DNA of 64,000 bases, taken from NCBI RefSeq assembly GCF_000447795.1, contig NZ_AUNI01000015.1, positions 124,001-188,000 of the forward strand. Direction: 5' to 3'. Below, piece by piece: positions 7,833-17,901 of the stretch. The stretch is from Bacteriovorax sp. Seq25_V. GTDB taxonomy: Bacteria; Bdellovibrionota; Bacteriovoracia; Bacteriovoracales; Bacteriovoracaceae. The notes under the pieces were generated by a model. That model searched no databases. It was given only the letters and a program-made list of their open reading frames with translations, and had not been told where the DNA came from. Positions within the stretch are counted from its first letter, which is position 1. Each line of letters opens with the position of its first letter. The position numbers and the translations under genes are program-made.

Positions 7833-10503
7833 GAAGCTTGCGGCCTCATTATTATTTCTAATACTTTCTGCGCTTCTGATTTATAAGAATCCAGGTCAAA
7901 GATTTCCGGCCAGTGGACCTTCAAGAGAAGGTGTTTTCATAGGATCCTTTGATCCGTTTACAAAAGGACATATGAGTGTGGTCCTTGCGAGTATTAAAGA
8001 TTTATCATTAGATAAAATTCATATTCAGGTTAATTCTCTTTCAAATAAAGACTATTCCGCATCGATTGGGGAGCGAATTGAACTCATTAAGAAGGCATTA
8101 GAGCACTATCCACTTGATGTTGAAGTGGTCATTGAAGCAGAGCCGGTTGAGGGAAAACGAAAATTTGTTCAAAATCTCCATGAAAAAACTGGAGCCGATA
8201 TTTATCAAGTTATGGGAGCAGACGTTTTAGAAAAGAGTGATGAGCTTTTTGGGGATCTACCTTATGTAAAGCGATTTGTTGCTCGAAGACTTGATGATGA
8301 TACACTTCAAAATATTGATTTCAAAGATAATAAACTTGCAAGCTCGGTGAATTTTTTAGATGTGAGGGCCAAGGGAATCTCATCGACTAAAGTAAAAGAA
8401 ATGCTTCGAAATGGTGATATACCATACGCGTATCTTGAAGGAAATGTGATAGATACAATCGTCAATAAAAAGCTTTATCAATTTCCTGCCCAAGATGTCT
8501 CACAATTAAAGAAAGATTTTTTTGGTAAATTCTTTGTCTCGTATATGACTCTATTAAAAGAAGAGATTGATGGACTAACATTGCCTGATTTTAGTAGTGC
8601 TCAGGATGTTCAGTTTACATGGAGTCAGTCAAATGAAGGCTTTCTTGAACATCTCATTCGAGTTGTTCTAAAAGAAAATAAAGAACTAACACAAGAAGAA
8701 AAGTCAGAGGTTTGGAAAGTTTCAAGAAAAATCTATCAAGATTTATCAATTCAAAAACTTGTCCAAGACTATGAAGTTCTGGTTGGAGAGAAGTCTACTA
8801 AAGCGCAAGTTTTTTTAGGAACGTTTGAAAATATTAGTAATGAATTTATTGAGGAAGTATCTCAAGCTATTGAGAATAGCGATGAAAAAATTATTTTTGC
8901 AATTGATGCTAATTATATCAAAGCTTCAAGTATTCCAGAAGCTAGAGAGAGAAGGTTGTTAGATTATATTGAAGAAAAATTTCCTTTATATAGAGATAGA
9001 TTTGAAGTTGTTATTTTTGAACAAGGTGAAAAACCACATATTGTTCAAAATCTTGTTGATCGAAAATTCGGGGTGAAAAGCTCTGTAGTTAAAATTCAAA
9101 CGAAGTCGGATGAAAGAATTCTTCCAATGAACTTTAATCGTACGATGCTTGAGGAAGTTGAAAAAAAGCTCGTTCTTATGGAAGATGAATTGCGATCTTC
9201 ATATATTACATTAAACGAAGAAGGTTACTCTCTAAATGATTTAATTCAAAAACTAGAGACAATAGGTGATGAGAGTGCTGATTATGTAAAGGAATGGGAA
9301 AAGAGAAATATTTTATATCAAGAAAAATTAGATCGATACTACACATACAATTTCGATTATCAAATTATTTCAAGCATGCTTGAACTTGATGATATTCTCA
9401 ATGAGTCTGCAAAGAGTATGGATCGCTTTAAAAGAGCAGAGCTTTTAAAATATAAAGAACGTATTCAAGGCCATTTTACGCAATATTTTATGAATAAGGA
9501 AAACTATGGCGCCAAAAAAGATGTTTTACGAGTGGATCATTTACAGGGATATTTTAAGTCTCTCCGTGAAACTTATCATTATATTGAAGGAGAACCGACT
9601 TTAAGCTTCGCTGAGAAGATCTATTCGATGAGTAAAAGATTTTCTAAGAAATTTAACTCGTTGATAAAAGAAGTGAGATTACTTCCTGAAACATCAAATC
9701 TTTTGTTCACTTATTATATTCAAAAATCAAAAAATCCTCAGGATGCAGTGGTCGCGCTTAATAGATACTTTAAGAAAAAAGCAAGAGTCGAGGGCGTTAA
9801 TATGAAGATGTATGATGATATATCTTCTTTTAACAAGAAAGCAGACGATGTTGTGACAATCTTTACTCCGAATCACGTTCAGGGGGATCTCGACGGTATG
9901 TTAATGGGAGAGTTGCAAAGAGATAACTCTCTTCTATTTGCAGCAAGATCACGTATGAAGTGGAGGCAGAAATTATTTGATCAGGTTCCGAATTCAAATC
10001 TAATTGTTGTCGGTGGGGAAAGTGATCCTGTGGATGATGTTCTCACAAAGATTAAACTTGGGAACTCAAAAGAGGTGTATATTTATCCCGAAGGTCATTT
10101 CGCCGGAATGACAGGGGAGACGCGTGTACCAAAAATTGGCTTCTCTGCCGGTTTGTTACGAAAGTTAAAAATGGAAAATATTAAGTACGAAATTGTACCT
10201 ATGACGTTTCATGGTAGTGCTGGAATTGTTGGAGATGTTGGAAACTTAAAAGGAAAAGAGCTTGCAATTAATACTGGACGAGTATTGGATGAGAAAATGA
10301 CGAGTTTTATAGATAAGAACATTCACTCTCGAACATTTTATAATACATTTGTTAGAGCGAATTGGTTAGAAGATCATGCCCTTTCTTCTGATAATATTCA
10401 CGGAAGCCCAAGTGCAAAAAAGCTGAAGTTAATTCTAGGAAGATATAAATTAGGTGATGTCGATAGTTGTCATGATGTTATGAAGTCGCTTCTCTCAATT
10501 TAA
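7822..10503 (+). CDS. Large membrane-anchored protein with nucleotidyltransferase domain, degenerate second copy and acyltransferase-like C-terminus
   Basis: 893 residues. Residues 6-21 are a hydrophobic anchor. Residues 37-230 look like a cytidylyltransferase/NMNAT-type fold: GSFDPFTKGHM (41-51) carries the T/HxGH motif and GISSTKVKEM (about 185-194) the ISSTxxR-like motif. From about residue 328 the pattern repeats without HxGH (VFLGTFENISNEF...PHIVQNLVDRKFG parallels VFIGSFDPFTKGH...RKFVQNLHEKTG), so a degenerate duplicate is likely. The C-terminal third has PNHVQGDLDG (from 684) and YIYPEGHFAG (754-763), reminiscent of PlsC-type motifs, although the NHxxxxD spacing is not exact. Substrates are unknown. 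The stop overlaps the convergent LysM gene. Confidence 0.7.
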   Translation: MLNKKLAASLLFLILSALLIYKNPGQRFPASGPSREGVFIGSFDPFTKGHMSVVLASIKDLSLDKIHIQVNSLSNKDYSASIGERIELIKKALEHYPLDVEVVIEAEPVEGKRKFVQNLHEKTGADIYQVMGADVLEKSDELFGDLPYVKRFVARRLDDDTLQNIDFKDNKLASSVNFLDVRAKGISSTKVKEMLRNGDIPYAYLEGNVIDTIVNKKLYQFPAQDVSQLKKDFFGKFFVSYMTLLKEEIDGLTLPDFSSAQDVQFTWSQSNEGFLEHLIRVVLKENKELTQEEKSEVWKVSRKIYQDLSIQKLVQDYEVLVGEKSTKAQVFLGTFENISNEFIEEVSQAIENSDEKIIFAIDANYIKASSIPEARERRLLDYIEEKFPLYRDRFEVVIFEQGEKPHIVQNLVDRKFGVKSSVVKIQTKSDERILPMNFNRTMLEEVEKKLVLMEDELRSSYITLNEEGYSLNDLIQKLETIGDESADYVKEWEKRNILYQEKLDRYYTYNFDYQIISSMLELDDILNESAKSMDRFKRAELLKYKERIQGHFTQYFMNKENYGAKKDVLRVDHLQGYFKSLRETYHYIEGEPTLSFAEKIYSMSKRFSKKFNSLIKEVRLLPETSNLLFTYYIQKSKNPQDAVVALNRYFKKKARVEGVNMKMYDDISSFNKKADDVVTIFTPNHVQGDLDGMLMGELQRDNSLLFAARSRMKWRQKLFDQVPNSNLIVVGGESDPVDDVLTKIKLGNSKEVYIYPEGHFAGMTGETRVPKIGFSAGLLRKLKMENIKYEIVPMTFHGSAGIVGDVGNLKGKELAINTGRVLDEKMTSFIDKNIHSRTFYNTFVRANWLEDHALSSDNIHGSPSAKKLKLILGRYKLGDVDSCHDVMKSLLSI

Positions 10504-11582
10504 AAAGCAACTCCAATTCCGATCCCATAGCGGGCAATATTAACTTTTCGCGTACCTTCTTCCAGAAGATGTTGTTTGTATAGGACATGATACCAAAAAT
10601 TCTTAGTGAGCTTTTGATTGAAGTAAAGCATGTACTTGAAGCCATTCATTTCTGTTTGAGACTGGACTCCTGTTGATAAAGAAAATTTAAAAGTTGTTGG
10701 CTTAAAAAAATCAAAAGTTATCGCTGTGCCAAGAGTCGCAAATAGAATTGCCTGTTGCTCATTATTCAGAGTAGCTGTTTCACCGTTTAGAATTTCTTTA
10801 AAATTTAATGAATTAAATCTTTCGTAATCGATACCACCGTAGAAGCTATAGTTTCTTCCAGGAATCGTTCTTTGAAGGTATAAGTTCGCCCCAATCTCTG
10901 CTGGTAAATTGATATTTGTATTTTGGACAGTATTTGATTGATCTTTAATTTCAGCTGCCTTTAAGTTTGAATAGTAAGCTGAACTCGCTAGAGACCAATC
11001 TACCCAAGATTCTGGAAGATACACAAAACCTGCTCCAACGGTAAAGGGAGAGTTTTGTTGGCTATTAATTTTATTCGAATCAATATCATCTATAAATTGG
11101 CCCTGTGATATCGTGGCATGTACAAATCTAACCCAATTAGATTTCTTCTTCATCACCATAGATTGAGTTGATGTGTTGTTTGCCGGCATCCTTTCTGAAG
11201 AAGCTGCAAGCTCTGATCGTTTACCCAGTGTGCGGTCGACATAGTCATACTCGGAATTTGCAAGGGCCAGCCCTTCATTAATGTAGAGATCAGGCGCCCA
11301 CTTATATTCTAAATATGGTGGATGAGGATTACTTACGTAGATATATTGTCCTGAAATATTGGAAACACGACTTAAATGTGGATTCCATTTCCTGAGTAAC
11401 TTCTCAAAATCTTCTGGGCTTTGAAATTTATAATCAGATTTTTTATACAGTTTATGAGCTATTTCATTAAGGCTTTCACCAGATTCAATTTGATAAACTT
11501 CATATCCCTTCGATTTGATGTAATCGAGATCGAATGCTAGGGGAGAAAGTGAAATAAGAAATGTTATAAACAGCTTTTTCAT
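10500..11582 (-). CDS. Exported LysM protein with outer-membrane-barrel-like C-terminus
   Basis: 360 residues. A short signal peptide (MKKLFITFLISLSPLAF) is followed by a LysM-like domain: YEVYQIESGESLNEIAHKLY near residues 28-47 and a later SGQYIYV. From about residue 150 amphipathic beta strands alternate with turns (GAGFVYLPESWVDWSLASSAY, YSFYGGIDYERF) and the chain ends GIGIGVAF with a terminal Phe, as in outer-membrane barrels. A role linking peptidoglycan and outer membrane is inference. It is transcribed alone, divergent from the fibre gene. Confidence 0.75.
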   Translation of the reverse strand: MKKLFITFLISLSPLAFDLDYIKSKGYEVYQIESGESLNEIAHKLYKKSDYKFQSPEDFEKLLRKWNPHLSRVSNISGQYIYVSNPHPPYLEYKWAPDLYINEGLALANSEYDYVDRTLGKRSELAASSERMPANNTSTQSMVMKKKSNWVRFVHATISQGQFIDDIDSNKINSQQNSPFTVGAGFVYLPESWVDWSLASSAYYSNLKAAEIKDQSNTVQNTNINLPAEIGANLYLQRTIPGRNYSFYGGIDYERFNSLNFKEILNGETATLNNEQQAILFATLGTAITFDFFKPTTFKFSLSTGVQSQTEMNGFKYMLYFNQKLTKNFWYHVLYKQHLLEEGTRKVNIARYGIGIGVAF

Positions 11583-11819
11583 AAAGATATTATATCGAAT
11601 ACTGATCTTGTTTGCATTGCGGCATATATTTCATTTGAAAATATTAGTTGATAAGTTTGTTTCGACTAATTTTTGAATTTTGTGATGCGTGTTCACTTTT
11701 TTGTAGTGATTGACTGATATTAGAGCCATAAATTCGAGCCATTTTTTGTCCCGATTTACAAACAAAAAATGTAAAATATTGTAATTAATTGGGCTAATTA
11801 ATTTTTATTAACCTTCCGA

Positions 11820-11825
11820 TATAAT
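11820..11825 (+). promoter_or_regulatory. -10 box placed for a leaderless fibre transcript
   Basis: A perfect TATAAT ends 7 bases before the fibre ATG and no ribosome-binding sequence lies between, so transcription would start at or next to the start codon. No clear TTGACA-like -35 is visible at the matching distance. The rest of the 250-base gap is A+T rich and holds no gene. Confidence 0.45.
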
Positions 11826-11832
11826 TCAGAGA

Positions 11833-14800
11833 ATGAACTATATAGCATTGTTATTACTATTTATTTTAACTTCTTGTGTTGGTCCTTTAGATAAAGGAGA
11901 GATTTCACTTAACCTCAGTCCAGAGGTTGTTAAAAAGCATAAAGAATCAAACTTGGGATTACCTTCTATTTCAACTGTTAGTTTGGACAATGATCAGTTA
12001 ACAGTTAGTGGATTAAATTTTACAAATCTTTCTTCAGTAAAAATAAATTCTCAAAATTTATCTGTCGTTTCTAACGATGGCTCTACATTAATTTTATCAG
12101 CACCAAGTGCAGTGATGCTTGCCCTAAATACAGCACTTAATCTTGTCGTAGAAACAGCGGCAGGAGCGGCATCGGTTTCAGTTACATTTAATCTGGTTGA
12201 TGGAAGTGTGACGGCCTCAAAAATTGGAGATGGAGAAGTTGGTGCAAATCATCTTTCATCAATGGGTGCAGGTGTTGGTCAAGTTATGCAGTGGAATGGA
12301 ACGACGTGGGTTCCAACAGATCTATCAGGATTAACTTATCTTGGTTCGTGGGATGCAACGACGTCAGGAGTTGGACCAGATGCAGGAGGAGGATCAAGCG
12401 CTGGTGAGTATTATGTTGTTTCAAACCCTGGAACAGTTGATGTTGATGGAATTTCTTCGTGGGCCGCAGGGGACTGGGTAGTTTGGAATGGAACAAGTTG
12501 GGATAAGATTGATAACTCAACAGGAGTAACAAGTTTTAACGGAAGAACTGGAACGGTAACTCCACAAGCAAATGATTATACTTGGGCACAAATTGATAAG
12601 ACAACTTCTTCAATTGGAGATCTTTCTGATGTTGATATGACAGGAGTTGCGGCGAACAAGATTTTAAAATGGGATGGTTCGAAGTGGGCAATCTCGGATG
12701 ATCTATCAAGTGGAGGAGCGGGATCAGTATCTTCTGCTGAAATTCAAGATGGAACAATTCAGGCGAGTGATTTAAATGCGGGCCTAAACACAACACTGAC
12801 TCAAGTTGGAACGAACACAACAGATATCGCGACAAACGCAAGTGATATTGCAACGAATGCGGGAAATATCACAACGGCAAATTCAAATATAGCAACAAAC
12901 GCTTCAAATATTTCAACGAATACTTCTAACATAACAAGTAATGCAAGTTCGATTAGTACGAACACAACAAATATAGCAAGTAATACAACAGCGATTGGTA
13001 ATAAGGTTGATAAAACGACGACAGTCAATGGTCAGGCGCTTTCATCGAATGTGACTTTAACAACATCAAATGTTGGAGAGGGAACAAATTTGTATTACAC
13101 GGCTGCGAGAGCAAAGGCAGATGCGATATTGAATTCAACGGCGGGAAGTGAAACGGATCAAGCGGCATCAGTAGCGGCGATGAAAAGTTATGTGCTAGCG
13201 CAGACAGGAGCGATCACAGGATCACAGTGGACGACGAGCGGAAGTGATATTTATTATAATGCGGGTAATGTAGGGATTGGGACGAATAGCCCGACAACAA
13301 GTAAGGTTGTTATACAACAGAGTGTGGATTCAAATGTAGGTGGATTAAGAATTCAGAATTCAGACAATTCAGGAGCCTTAAGAATATGGAAGACAGCAAC
13401 AGGAACTGAGGCATCTGTTTTTACAGAACAAGCTGTTGATACAATGGCCTTGAAGGCAGGAAAAGTTGGTATCGGGACATTAACACCATCTCAAGCACTT
13501 GAAGTTCAAGGAACAGTTTCTTCTGGAAGTAGAGATAATTCAATAAGTGGTGGTGGTTATCATGTGAACCATCATGGAAATAATGCTTGGTTCTCTGGAG
13601 TCTATGGTTATAAATCTCGCGCTGGAGCTACTGTTCAAGATAATGATCAAGTTGGACAATTTATTGGTAGTGGTTACGACGGTACAAGTTATAAAGACGC
13701 TGCTAGCATCATCTTTCGTGTTGATGGGACACCAAGTACAGGAATTGTTCCTGGAGAAATGTCTTTTTATACTGCGAACTCTGCAGGTACTCTTCAAAAT
13801 AGAATGACAATAAACTCAGCAGGAAATGTTGGGATCGGAACAGCAAGTCCACTCAATAAACTAGACGTTGCAGGTTATACACAAATTGAAAGAGGAGAGA
13901 GTGACGATTCTAACTATTGGGGTCTAGGCATACTTAGAAAGAGATCAGATGGAATCTCGCCAAATGCTGGCTTCGGAGCTTCGTTTGGATTTATATTAGA
14001 GGGCTCAACAGATAACTCATTTGTGTCCGCCGGACAGATAAGTAACTTTTGGGAACAGAATCAAACAGATGATACAGGTCAGAGAGATTCAGCTTTAAGC
14101 TTTTCAACAATGTTAAATAATACGATGTCTGAAAAAATGAGAATATCTTCAAATGGCTATTTAGGTTTAGGCACAGCAAGCCCTCAGCAAAAACTCGATC
14201 TTTATGATGGGATTATGCAGGTGACTCGCACTGAAGATGACTCGACATCCAGAGGGCATATCTTGCTTGTTAGAGGTGACGGATCTGGTGCAAAAGCTAC
14301 CATCAATACAGAGAATAGTGGTTCAAATGATGTAAGCGGTATTTCATTTCATATAAATTCTGCTGAAAAGTTTCGTATTAATTCTAATGGGAGTGTGAAT
14401 GCAACATCTTACTACGGAGATGGTTCAAACCTAACAGGAATAAGCGCTTCGTCTTCAAGTAATACTGGAGATGTTACAATAGCCGCTGACAGTGATGCAA
14501 ATACAAGTGGTACGATTAATTTTACTACAGCTGGTACTACAAAAATGACAATTTCTAATAGTGGAAATATTGGTATAGGCACTACGTCTCCATTGGATGC
14601 GTTGCATGTGAAGTCAGCAGCGGATGACTCACGCATGATCCTTGATTCTGCTTCTAGCTTTGATTCTGAGTTAAAGTTTATGGAAAATGGCGTAACTCAA
14701 TATACGATAGGTCATGACGCAGCTACAAATAATTTTGTCATAGGAACTTCGAATGTGGATACGGGTCAAAGACTCGTTATAGATTCTAGTGGTAATGTTG

Positions 14801-17292
14801 GGATTGGAACAAGTGCTCCAAGTAATGCACTTCACGTAGTCAAAAACGTGAATTCTGAGTATGCAGCCTTTATAAAGAATGGTGGAGGAAGTGGGCAAGG
14901 TTTGTTAATTGAAGCGAATGCAGGATCATCTGAACCGCTTCTTAATGCTCGTAACAATTTAGGGACATCTAGTCTTTATGTTCAGGGAGATGGAAAGGTT
15001 GGAATTGGAACGACTGCACCAATAGGAAAATTCCATGTCGATGGATCTTCAACGACAGCGAGAATTACAAGCTCTTCTGGTCCAAGTTATTTATTAATGG
15101 GGAATCGTGACAGTTTGGGTGCTAATAATCCATCAGCGATAACAGCGGCAAATGGAAGTTTGTATTTTGGTGGTGGAGATGATTGGACTTCGGCGACAGG
15201 TGGAACCCTAAATTATGGAATGAATTTGTCTGATGCTGGAAATTTATTTATTGGAACTGGTACAACGACGGCGACAGAAAAGCTTCAAGTTAAAGGAAAC
15301 TTATATTTGGACTCTTCGAGTTCGGAAATAAAGTGGAATGGTAACAATCTCGATCTAAGACTTACTAATGATGCAATTCCTGTCGTTTCTGTGCGTGGTA
15401 CGGCCAGTTATGATTCTCGATTTGATATGTATGACGCTGGTGATGACGAAGTTAAAGTTCAGCTAAAAACAGGTGGGAGTAGTTACTTTAACGGGGGAAA
15501 TGTTGGCGTTGGTACCTCGACTCCTACTGAAAAGCTAGAAGTTTCAGGAAATATAAAAGCTGATGGTCTCGTGCTAAACGGTCCTATAAGACGTTCAAGT
15601 GGATACACTAACTATATTAGTAATCTACCTTGGTATAGTATTGGCAGTGGAAATGTTGAAGGCTATGTTAAGCTTGTTACGCCAATAGTACATGATGAAG
15701 TAAATATGTTTTCGATAAAAATTCGAGGTTACACTTACGGGAATGTAAACTATCGAGTAATGGATATTCATTGCGGTGGATATGCTTATAGCGGTGGTGG
15801 TTTAGTTTCCCATGAATGTAAAGCGGACGGAACAGATCTTCCCGTTGAGATTGCCTCTGAAAATAGATCAGGAACAAACTTGGTCGTTATCCGTATTGGA
15901 ACACCAACGACACCTGCCAGTAGGTGGTATTATGGACACTTCACAGCGGAATATGTTGGTTGGGTTGATAAGGATCCGAGCGGATTTTCTTGGGTTCTTG
16001 GGGAAACGACTCCCGCTCTAGGAACAAATTTTAACAATGTTATCTTAAACGACTATCTTGGAACGATTACCACAACTGGGAAAATTGGGGTGGGAAATTC
16101 CTCGCCAACTGCAACAGTTGATATCTTTCCAACAACTGGACAAGTTGCAGGTCTTAAGATTGATGCTAGACCAAATAGTACCGGACCTGCTTTACAAATT
16201 GCAGCAAGCACACGCTCTAGTGTTGAAAATATATTGGAAATTGAGGATAGCTCTGGAGCAAATAATCTTGTCCTAAAAGCCGGGGGAGATATGGGGCTTG
16301 GAATTTCGTCTCCAATCTCCAAGTTAGATGTTTCTGGTGGTCCGGATATGACTGCAGGTTATAATAGAACATTAACACTCCATGGAAATCATCCTTCTCT
16401 TGTTCTTAAAAGTAACGGAAACCGTGGAGGGATTTTGTATGATGGTGCTGCTCCTACAGAAGGTATGGGATTTTACGTAAAAGCCACGACTGATGATGTT
16501 TCTGGTTCTGGAACAAGAGCAATGACAATATTTAATGATGGAAATGTTGGGATTGGTACAGCCGTACCATCTTCAAAACTTGATATACAGTCTTCAAATT
16601 TAAATACAGGAGTTTTAAGGATTTTAGAGAGTGCTGGTGGAAATTCAATTATATCATTATCAGAGGGGGGATCAGGTAATGGTAAGCTTTATGTCAATAA
16701 AGTTGATGGATCAAATTCAGTTGTTCTTGCCTCCGCTGGAGACTCGTTTTTTATGGGTGGGTATATTGGTATTGGAACCACATCACCTTCAGAAAAACTC
16801 CACGTCGTAGGGAACCTAAGAGTGCAAGGTTCAACAGACTGTACTCTTGGTGGAGGTGCTGGTGCGACAAATTGTACTTCTGATAGAAGATTAAAAGACA
16901 ATATTGTTCATATTCCTTATGCACTTGATAAAATTAGAAATATCAATGGTGTCGAGTTCGACTGGAATGAAGATAGCTTATCGCCAGGAAAACATTCAAT
17001 TGGTGTTATCGCACAAGAAATTCAAAAGGTATTTCCAACAGCGGTTATCGAAAATGCAGACGGATACTTAAGCGTTGATTATGCAGTATTAGTATCGCCG
17101 TTAATTGAAGCAACAAAAGAATTAGATCGTAATCTAGAAATGTATAAGATGATGAATCAAGGATTGGCTGAAAAGGTTGATAAAAATACTCGTGAGATTG
17201 CAAGTCTCAAGGAAGAAAATGAGGATTTAAAGAAGAAAGTTGAAAGTCTAGAAGAAAGACTAGAGCGTCTTGAAAGACTACTTGAGAAATGA
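11833..17292 (+). CDS. Giant lipoprotein fibre with S74 intramolecular chaperone domain (predation-type adhesin)
   Basis: 1819 residues. The N-terminus is a lipoprotein signal (LTSC, Cys15), then an IPT-like beta domain (about 40-110), a W/G-rich segment, and an Asn/Thr heptad-like stretch (TNASDIATNAGNI, about 325-390) that should form a trimeric coil. Thirteen degenerate blocks with the core (N/K)VGIGT..P...L.V follow at about 80-110-residue intervals. The C-terminus is a Peptidase_S74 chaperone of endosialidase: Ser1683 and Lys1688 of SDRRLKDN form the autocleavage dyad, followed by a coiled coil to the end. Phage tail fibres use this domain to trimerise and then shed it. Lipid anchoring and the absence of phage genes argue for a cell-surface fibre like the mosaic adhesive fibres described in Bdellovibrio. 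The next gene overlaps by four bases. Confidence 0.88.
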   Translation: MNYIALLLLFILTSCVGPLDKGEISLNLSPEVVKKHKESNLGLPSISTVSLDNDQLTVSGLNFTNLSSVKINSQNLSVVSNDGSTLILSAPSAVMLALNTALNLVVETAAGAASVSVTFNLVDGSVTASKIGDGEVGANHLSSMGAGVGQVMQWNGTTWVPTDLSGLTYLGSWDATTSGVGPDAGGGSSAGEYYVVSNPGTVDVDGISSWAAGDWVVWNGTSWDKIDNSTGVTSFNGRTGTVTPQANDYTWAQIDKTTSSIGDLSDVDMTGVAANKILKWDGSKWAISDDLSSGGAGSVSSAEIQDGTIQASDLNAGLNTTLTQVGTNTTDIATNASDIATNAGNITTANSNIATNASNISTNTSNITSNASSISTNTTNIASNTTAIGNKVDKTTTVNGQALSSNVTLTTSNVGEGTNLYYTAARAKADAILNSTAGSETDQAASVAAMKSYVLAQTGAITGSQWTTSGSDIYYNAGNVGIGTNSPTTSKVVIQQSVDSNVGGLRIQNSDNSGALRIWKTATGTEASVFTEQAVDTMALKAGKVGIGTLTPSQALEVQGTVSSGSRDNSISGGGYHVNHHGNNAWFSGVYGYKSRAGATVQDNDQVGQFIGSGYDGTSYKDAASIIFRVDGTPSTGIVPGEMSFYTANSAGTLQNRMTINSAGNVGIGTASPLNKLDVAGYTQIERGESDDSNYWGLGILRKRSDGISPNAGFGASFGFILEGSTDNSFVSAGQISNFWEQNQTDDTGQRDSALSFSTMLNNTMSEKMRISSNGYLGLGTASPQQKLDLYDGIMQVTRTEDDSTSRGHILLVRGDGSGAKATINTENSGSNDVSGISFHINSAEKFRINSNGSVNATSYYGDGSNLTGISASSSSNTGDVTIAADSDANTSGTINFTTAGTTKMTISNSGNIGIGTTSPLDALHVKSAADDSRMILDSASSFDSELKFMENGVTQYTIGHDAATNNFVIGTSNVDTGQRLVIDSSGNVGIGTSAPSNALHVVKNVNSEYAAFIKNGGGSGQGLLIEANAGSSEPLLNARNNLGTSSLYVQGDGKVGIGTTAPIGKFHVDGSSTTARITSSSGPSYLLMGNRDSLGANNPSAITAANGSLYFGGGDDWTSATGGTLNYGMNLSDAGNLFIGTGTTTATEKLQVKGNLYLDSSSSEIKWNGNNLDLRLTNDAIPVVSVRGTASYDSRFDMYDAGDDEVKVQLKTGGSSYFNGGNVGVGTSTPTEKLEVSGNIKADGLVLNGPIRRSSGYTNYISNLPWYSIGSGNVEGYVKLVTPIVHDEVNMFSIKIRGYTYGNVNYRVMDIHCGGYAYSGGGLVSHECKADGTDLPVEIASENRSGTNLVVIRIGTPTTPASRWYYGHFTAEYVGWVDKDPSGFSWVLGETTPALGTNFNNVILNDYLGTITTTGKIGVGNSSPTATVDIFPTTGQVAGLKIDARPNSTGPALQIAASTRSSVENILEIEDSSGANNLVLKAGGDMGLGISSPISKLDVSGGPDMTAGYNRTLTLHGNHPSLVLKSNGNRGGILYDGAAPTEGMGFYVKATTDDVSGSGTRAMTIFNDGNVGIGTAVPSSKLDIQSSNLNTGVLRILESAGGNSIISLSEGGSGNGKLYVNKVDGSNSVVLASAGDSFFMGGYIGIGTTSPSEKLHVVGNLRVQGSTDCTLGGGAGATNCTSDRRLKDNIVHIPYALDKIRNINGVEFDWNEDSLSPGKHSIGVIAQEIQKVFPTAVIENADGYLSVDYAVLVSPLIEATKELDRNLEMYKMMNQGLAEKVDKNTREIASLKEENEDLKKKVESLEERLERLERLLEK

Positions 17293-17870
17293 AATTACAC
17301 TCTTTAATTATAATTCCATTTATTGCAACATCTAATTTTTTGGACCTTAAATATTCTAAGATAACTCCTAATATTGTTAAACTCGATAAAGTCATAGAAA
17401 TTTCTGTCAATGAATCAGCATCTCCACTCTTTGTAAAAATTGATGGCGAACCTAAAAAATATTTAGAGGCCTCTGTTGAAGGAGAAGTGCAGATTGAAAA
17501 AGAGATTGGAAATAACGAGAATGATAGTTATTTTCAACTAGGAGTCATCTACGAGGGAAATTACCGCCCAAATGGATTTGTTAAAGCATTTCTTCCTGAG
17601 TGGATCTTAAAAGTTTTAACTCTAAGTGACACGACAGGAGTATCAGAAATTGATTTTCTAGATGTGTCTAATTCAAGAGAGCTTAGTAAGTCTGATAATA
17701 TTCGCGACATAAAACTAAATTTCCAAACAGTCAGCCATCTTGAAAATGGAAAGTTTAAAATTACTGCGAAGCTTAAAGATAAAAAAGTTCTGGGTTTTTG
17801 GTTACGAACTGATGGTGATGATAGTAAGGCGAAATTTAATTTGAAGATTAATAGATTTGAAGTGAAATAG
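17289..17870 (+). CDS. Small exported-type protein coupled to the fibre gene
   Basis: 193 residues. The first 16 residues are hydrophobic (LHSLIIIPFIATS) but a cleavage site is not clear. The rest is beta-rich (ISVNESASPLFVKIDG, KFKITAKLKDKKVLGFWLRT), consistent with an immunoglobulin-like or jelly-roll domain. Its ATG overlaps the fibre stop by four bases, so translation is coupled; a dedicated partner, chaperone or anchor of the fibre is a reasonable inference. No known family recognised. Confidence 0.65.
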   Translation: MKLHSLIIIPFIATSNFLDLKYSKITPNIVKLDKVIEISVNESASPLFVKIDGEPKKYLEASVEGEVQIEKEIGNNENDSYFQLGVIYEGNYRPNGFVKAFLPEWILKVLTLSDTTGVSEIDFLDVSNSRELSKSDNIRDIKLNFQTVSHLENGKFKITAKLKDKKVLGFWLRTDGDDSKAKFNLKINRFEVK

Positions 17871-17895
17871 CTGAGGCCTAGTAAAAGACCTCAGC
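17870..17895. terminator. Shared terminator between fibre operon and glyA
   Basis: GCTGAGG and CCTCAGC pair perfectly over 7 bp around a 12-base loop. ATATTTTTAG follows on the plus strand, and a weaker TATTT follows on the minus strand. It sits in the 31-base gap between two convergent genes, so it can serve both. Confidence 0.65.
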
Positions 17896-17901
17896 ATATT
17901 T

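Noticed and set aside
12284-13028. Three overlapping minus-strand ORFs inside the fibre gene
   Set aside because: Repetitive codon use on the plus strand produces long open antisense frames; no initiation signals were found.
13261-16800. Regularly spaced VGIGT-coding repeats as a CRISPR-like array
   Set aside because: Spacing is several hundred bases, repeats are degenerate, and they stay in one reading frame; they are protein repeats.
11833-17870. Prophage or tailocin locus
   Set aside because: Only the fibre has phage-type domains; no capsid, tail tube, baseplate or lysis gene lies nearby and the protein has a lipoprotein signal.
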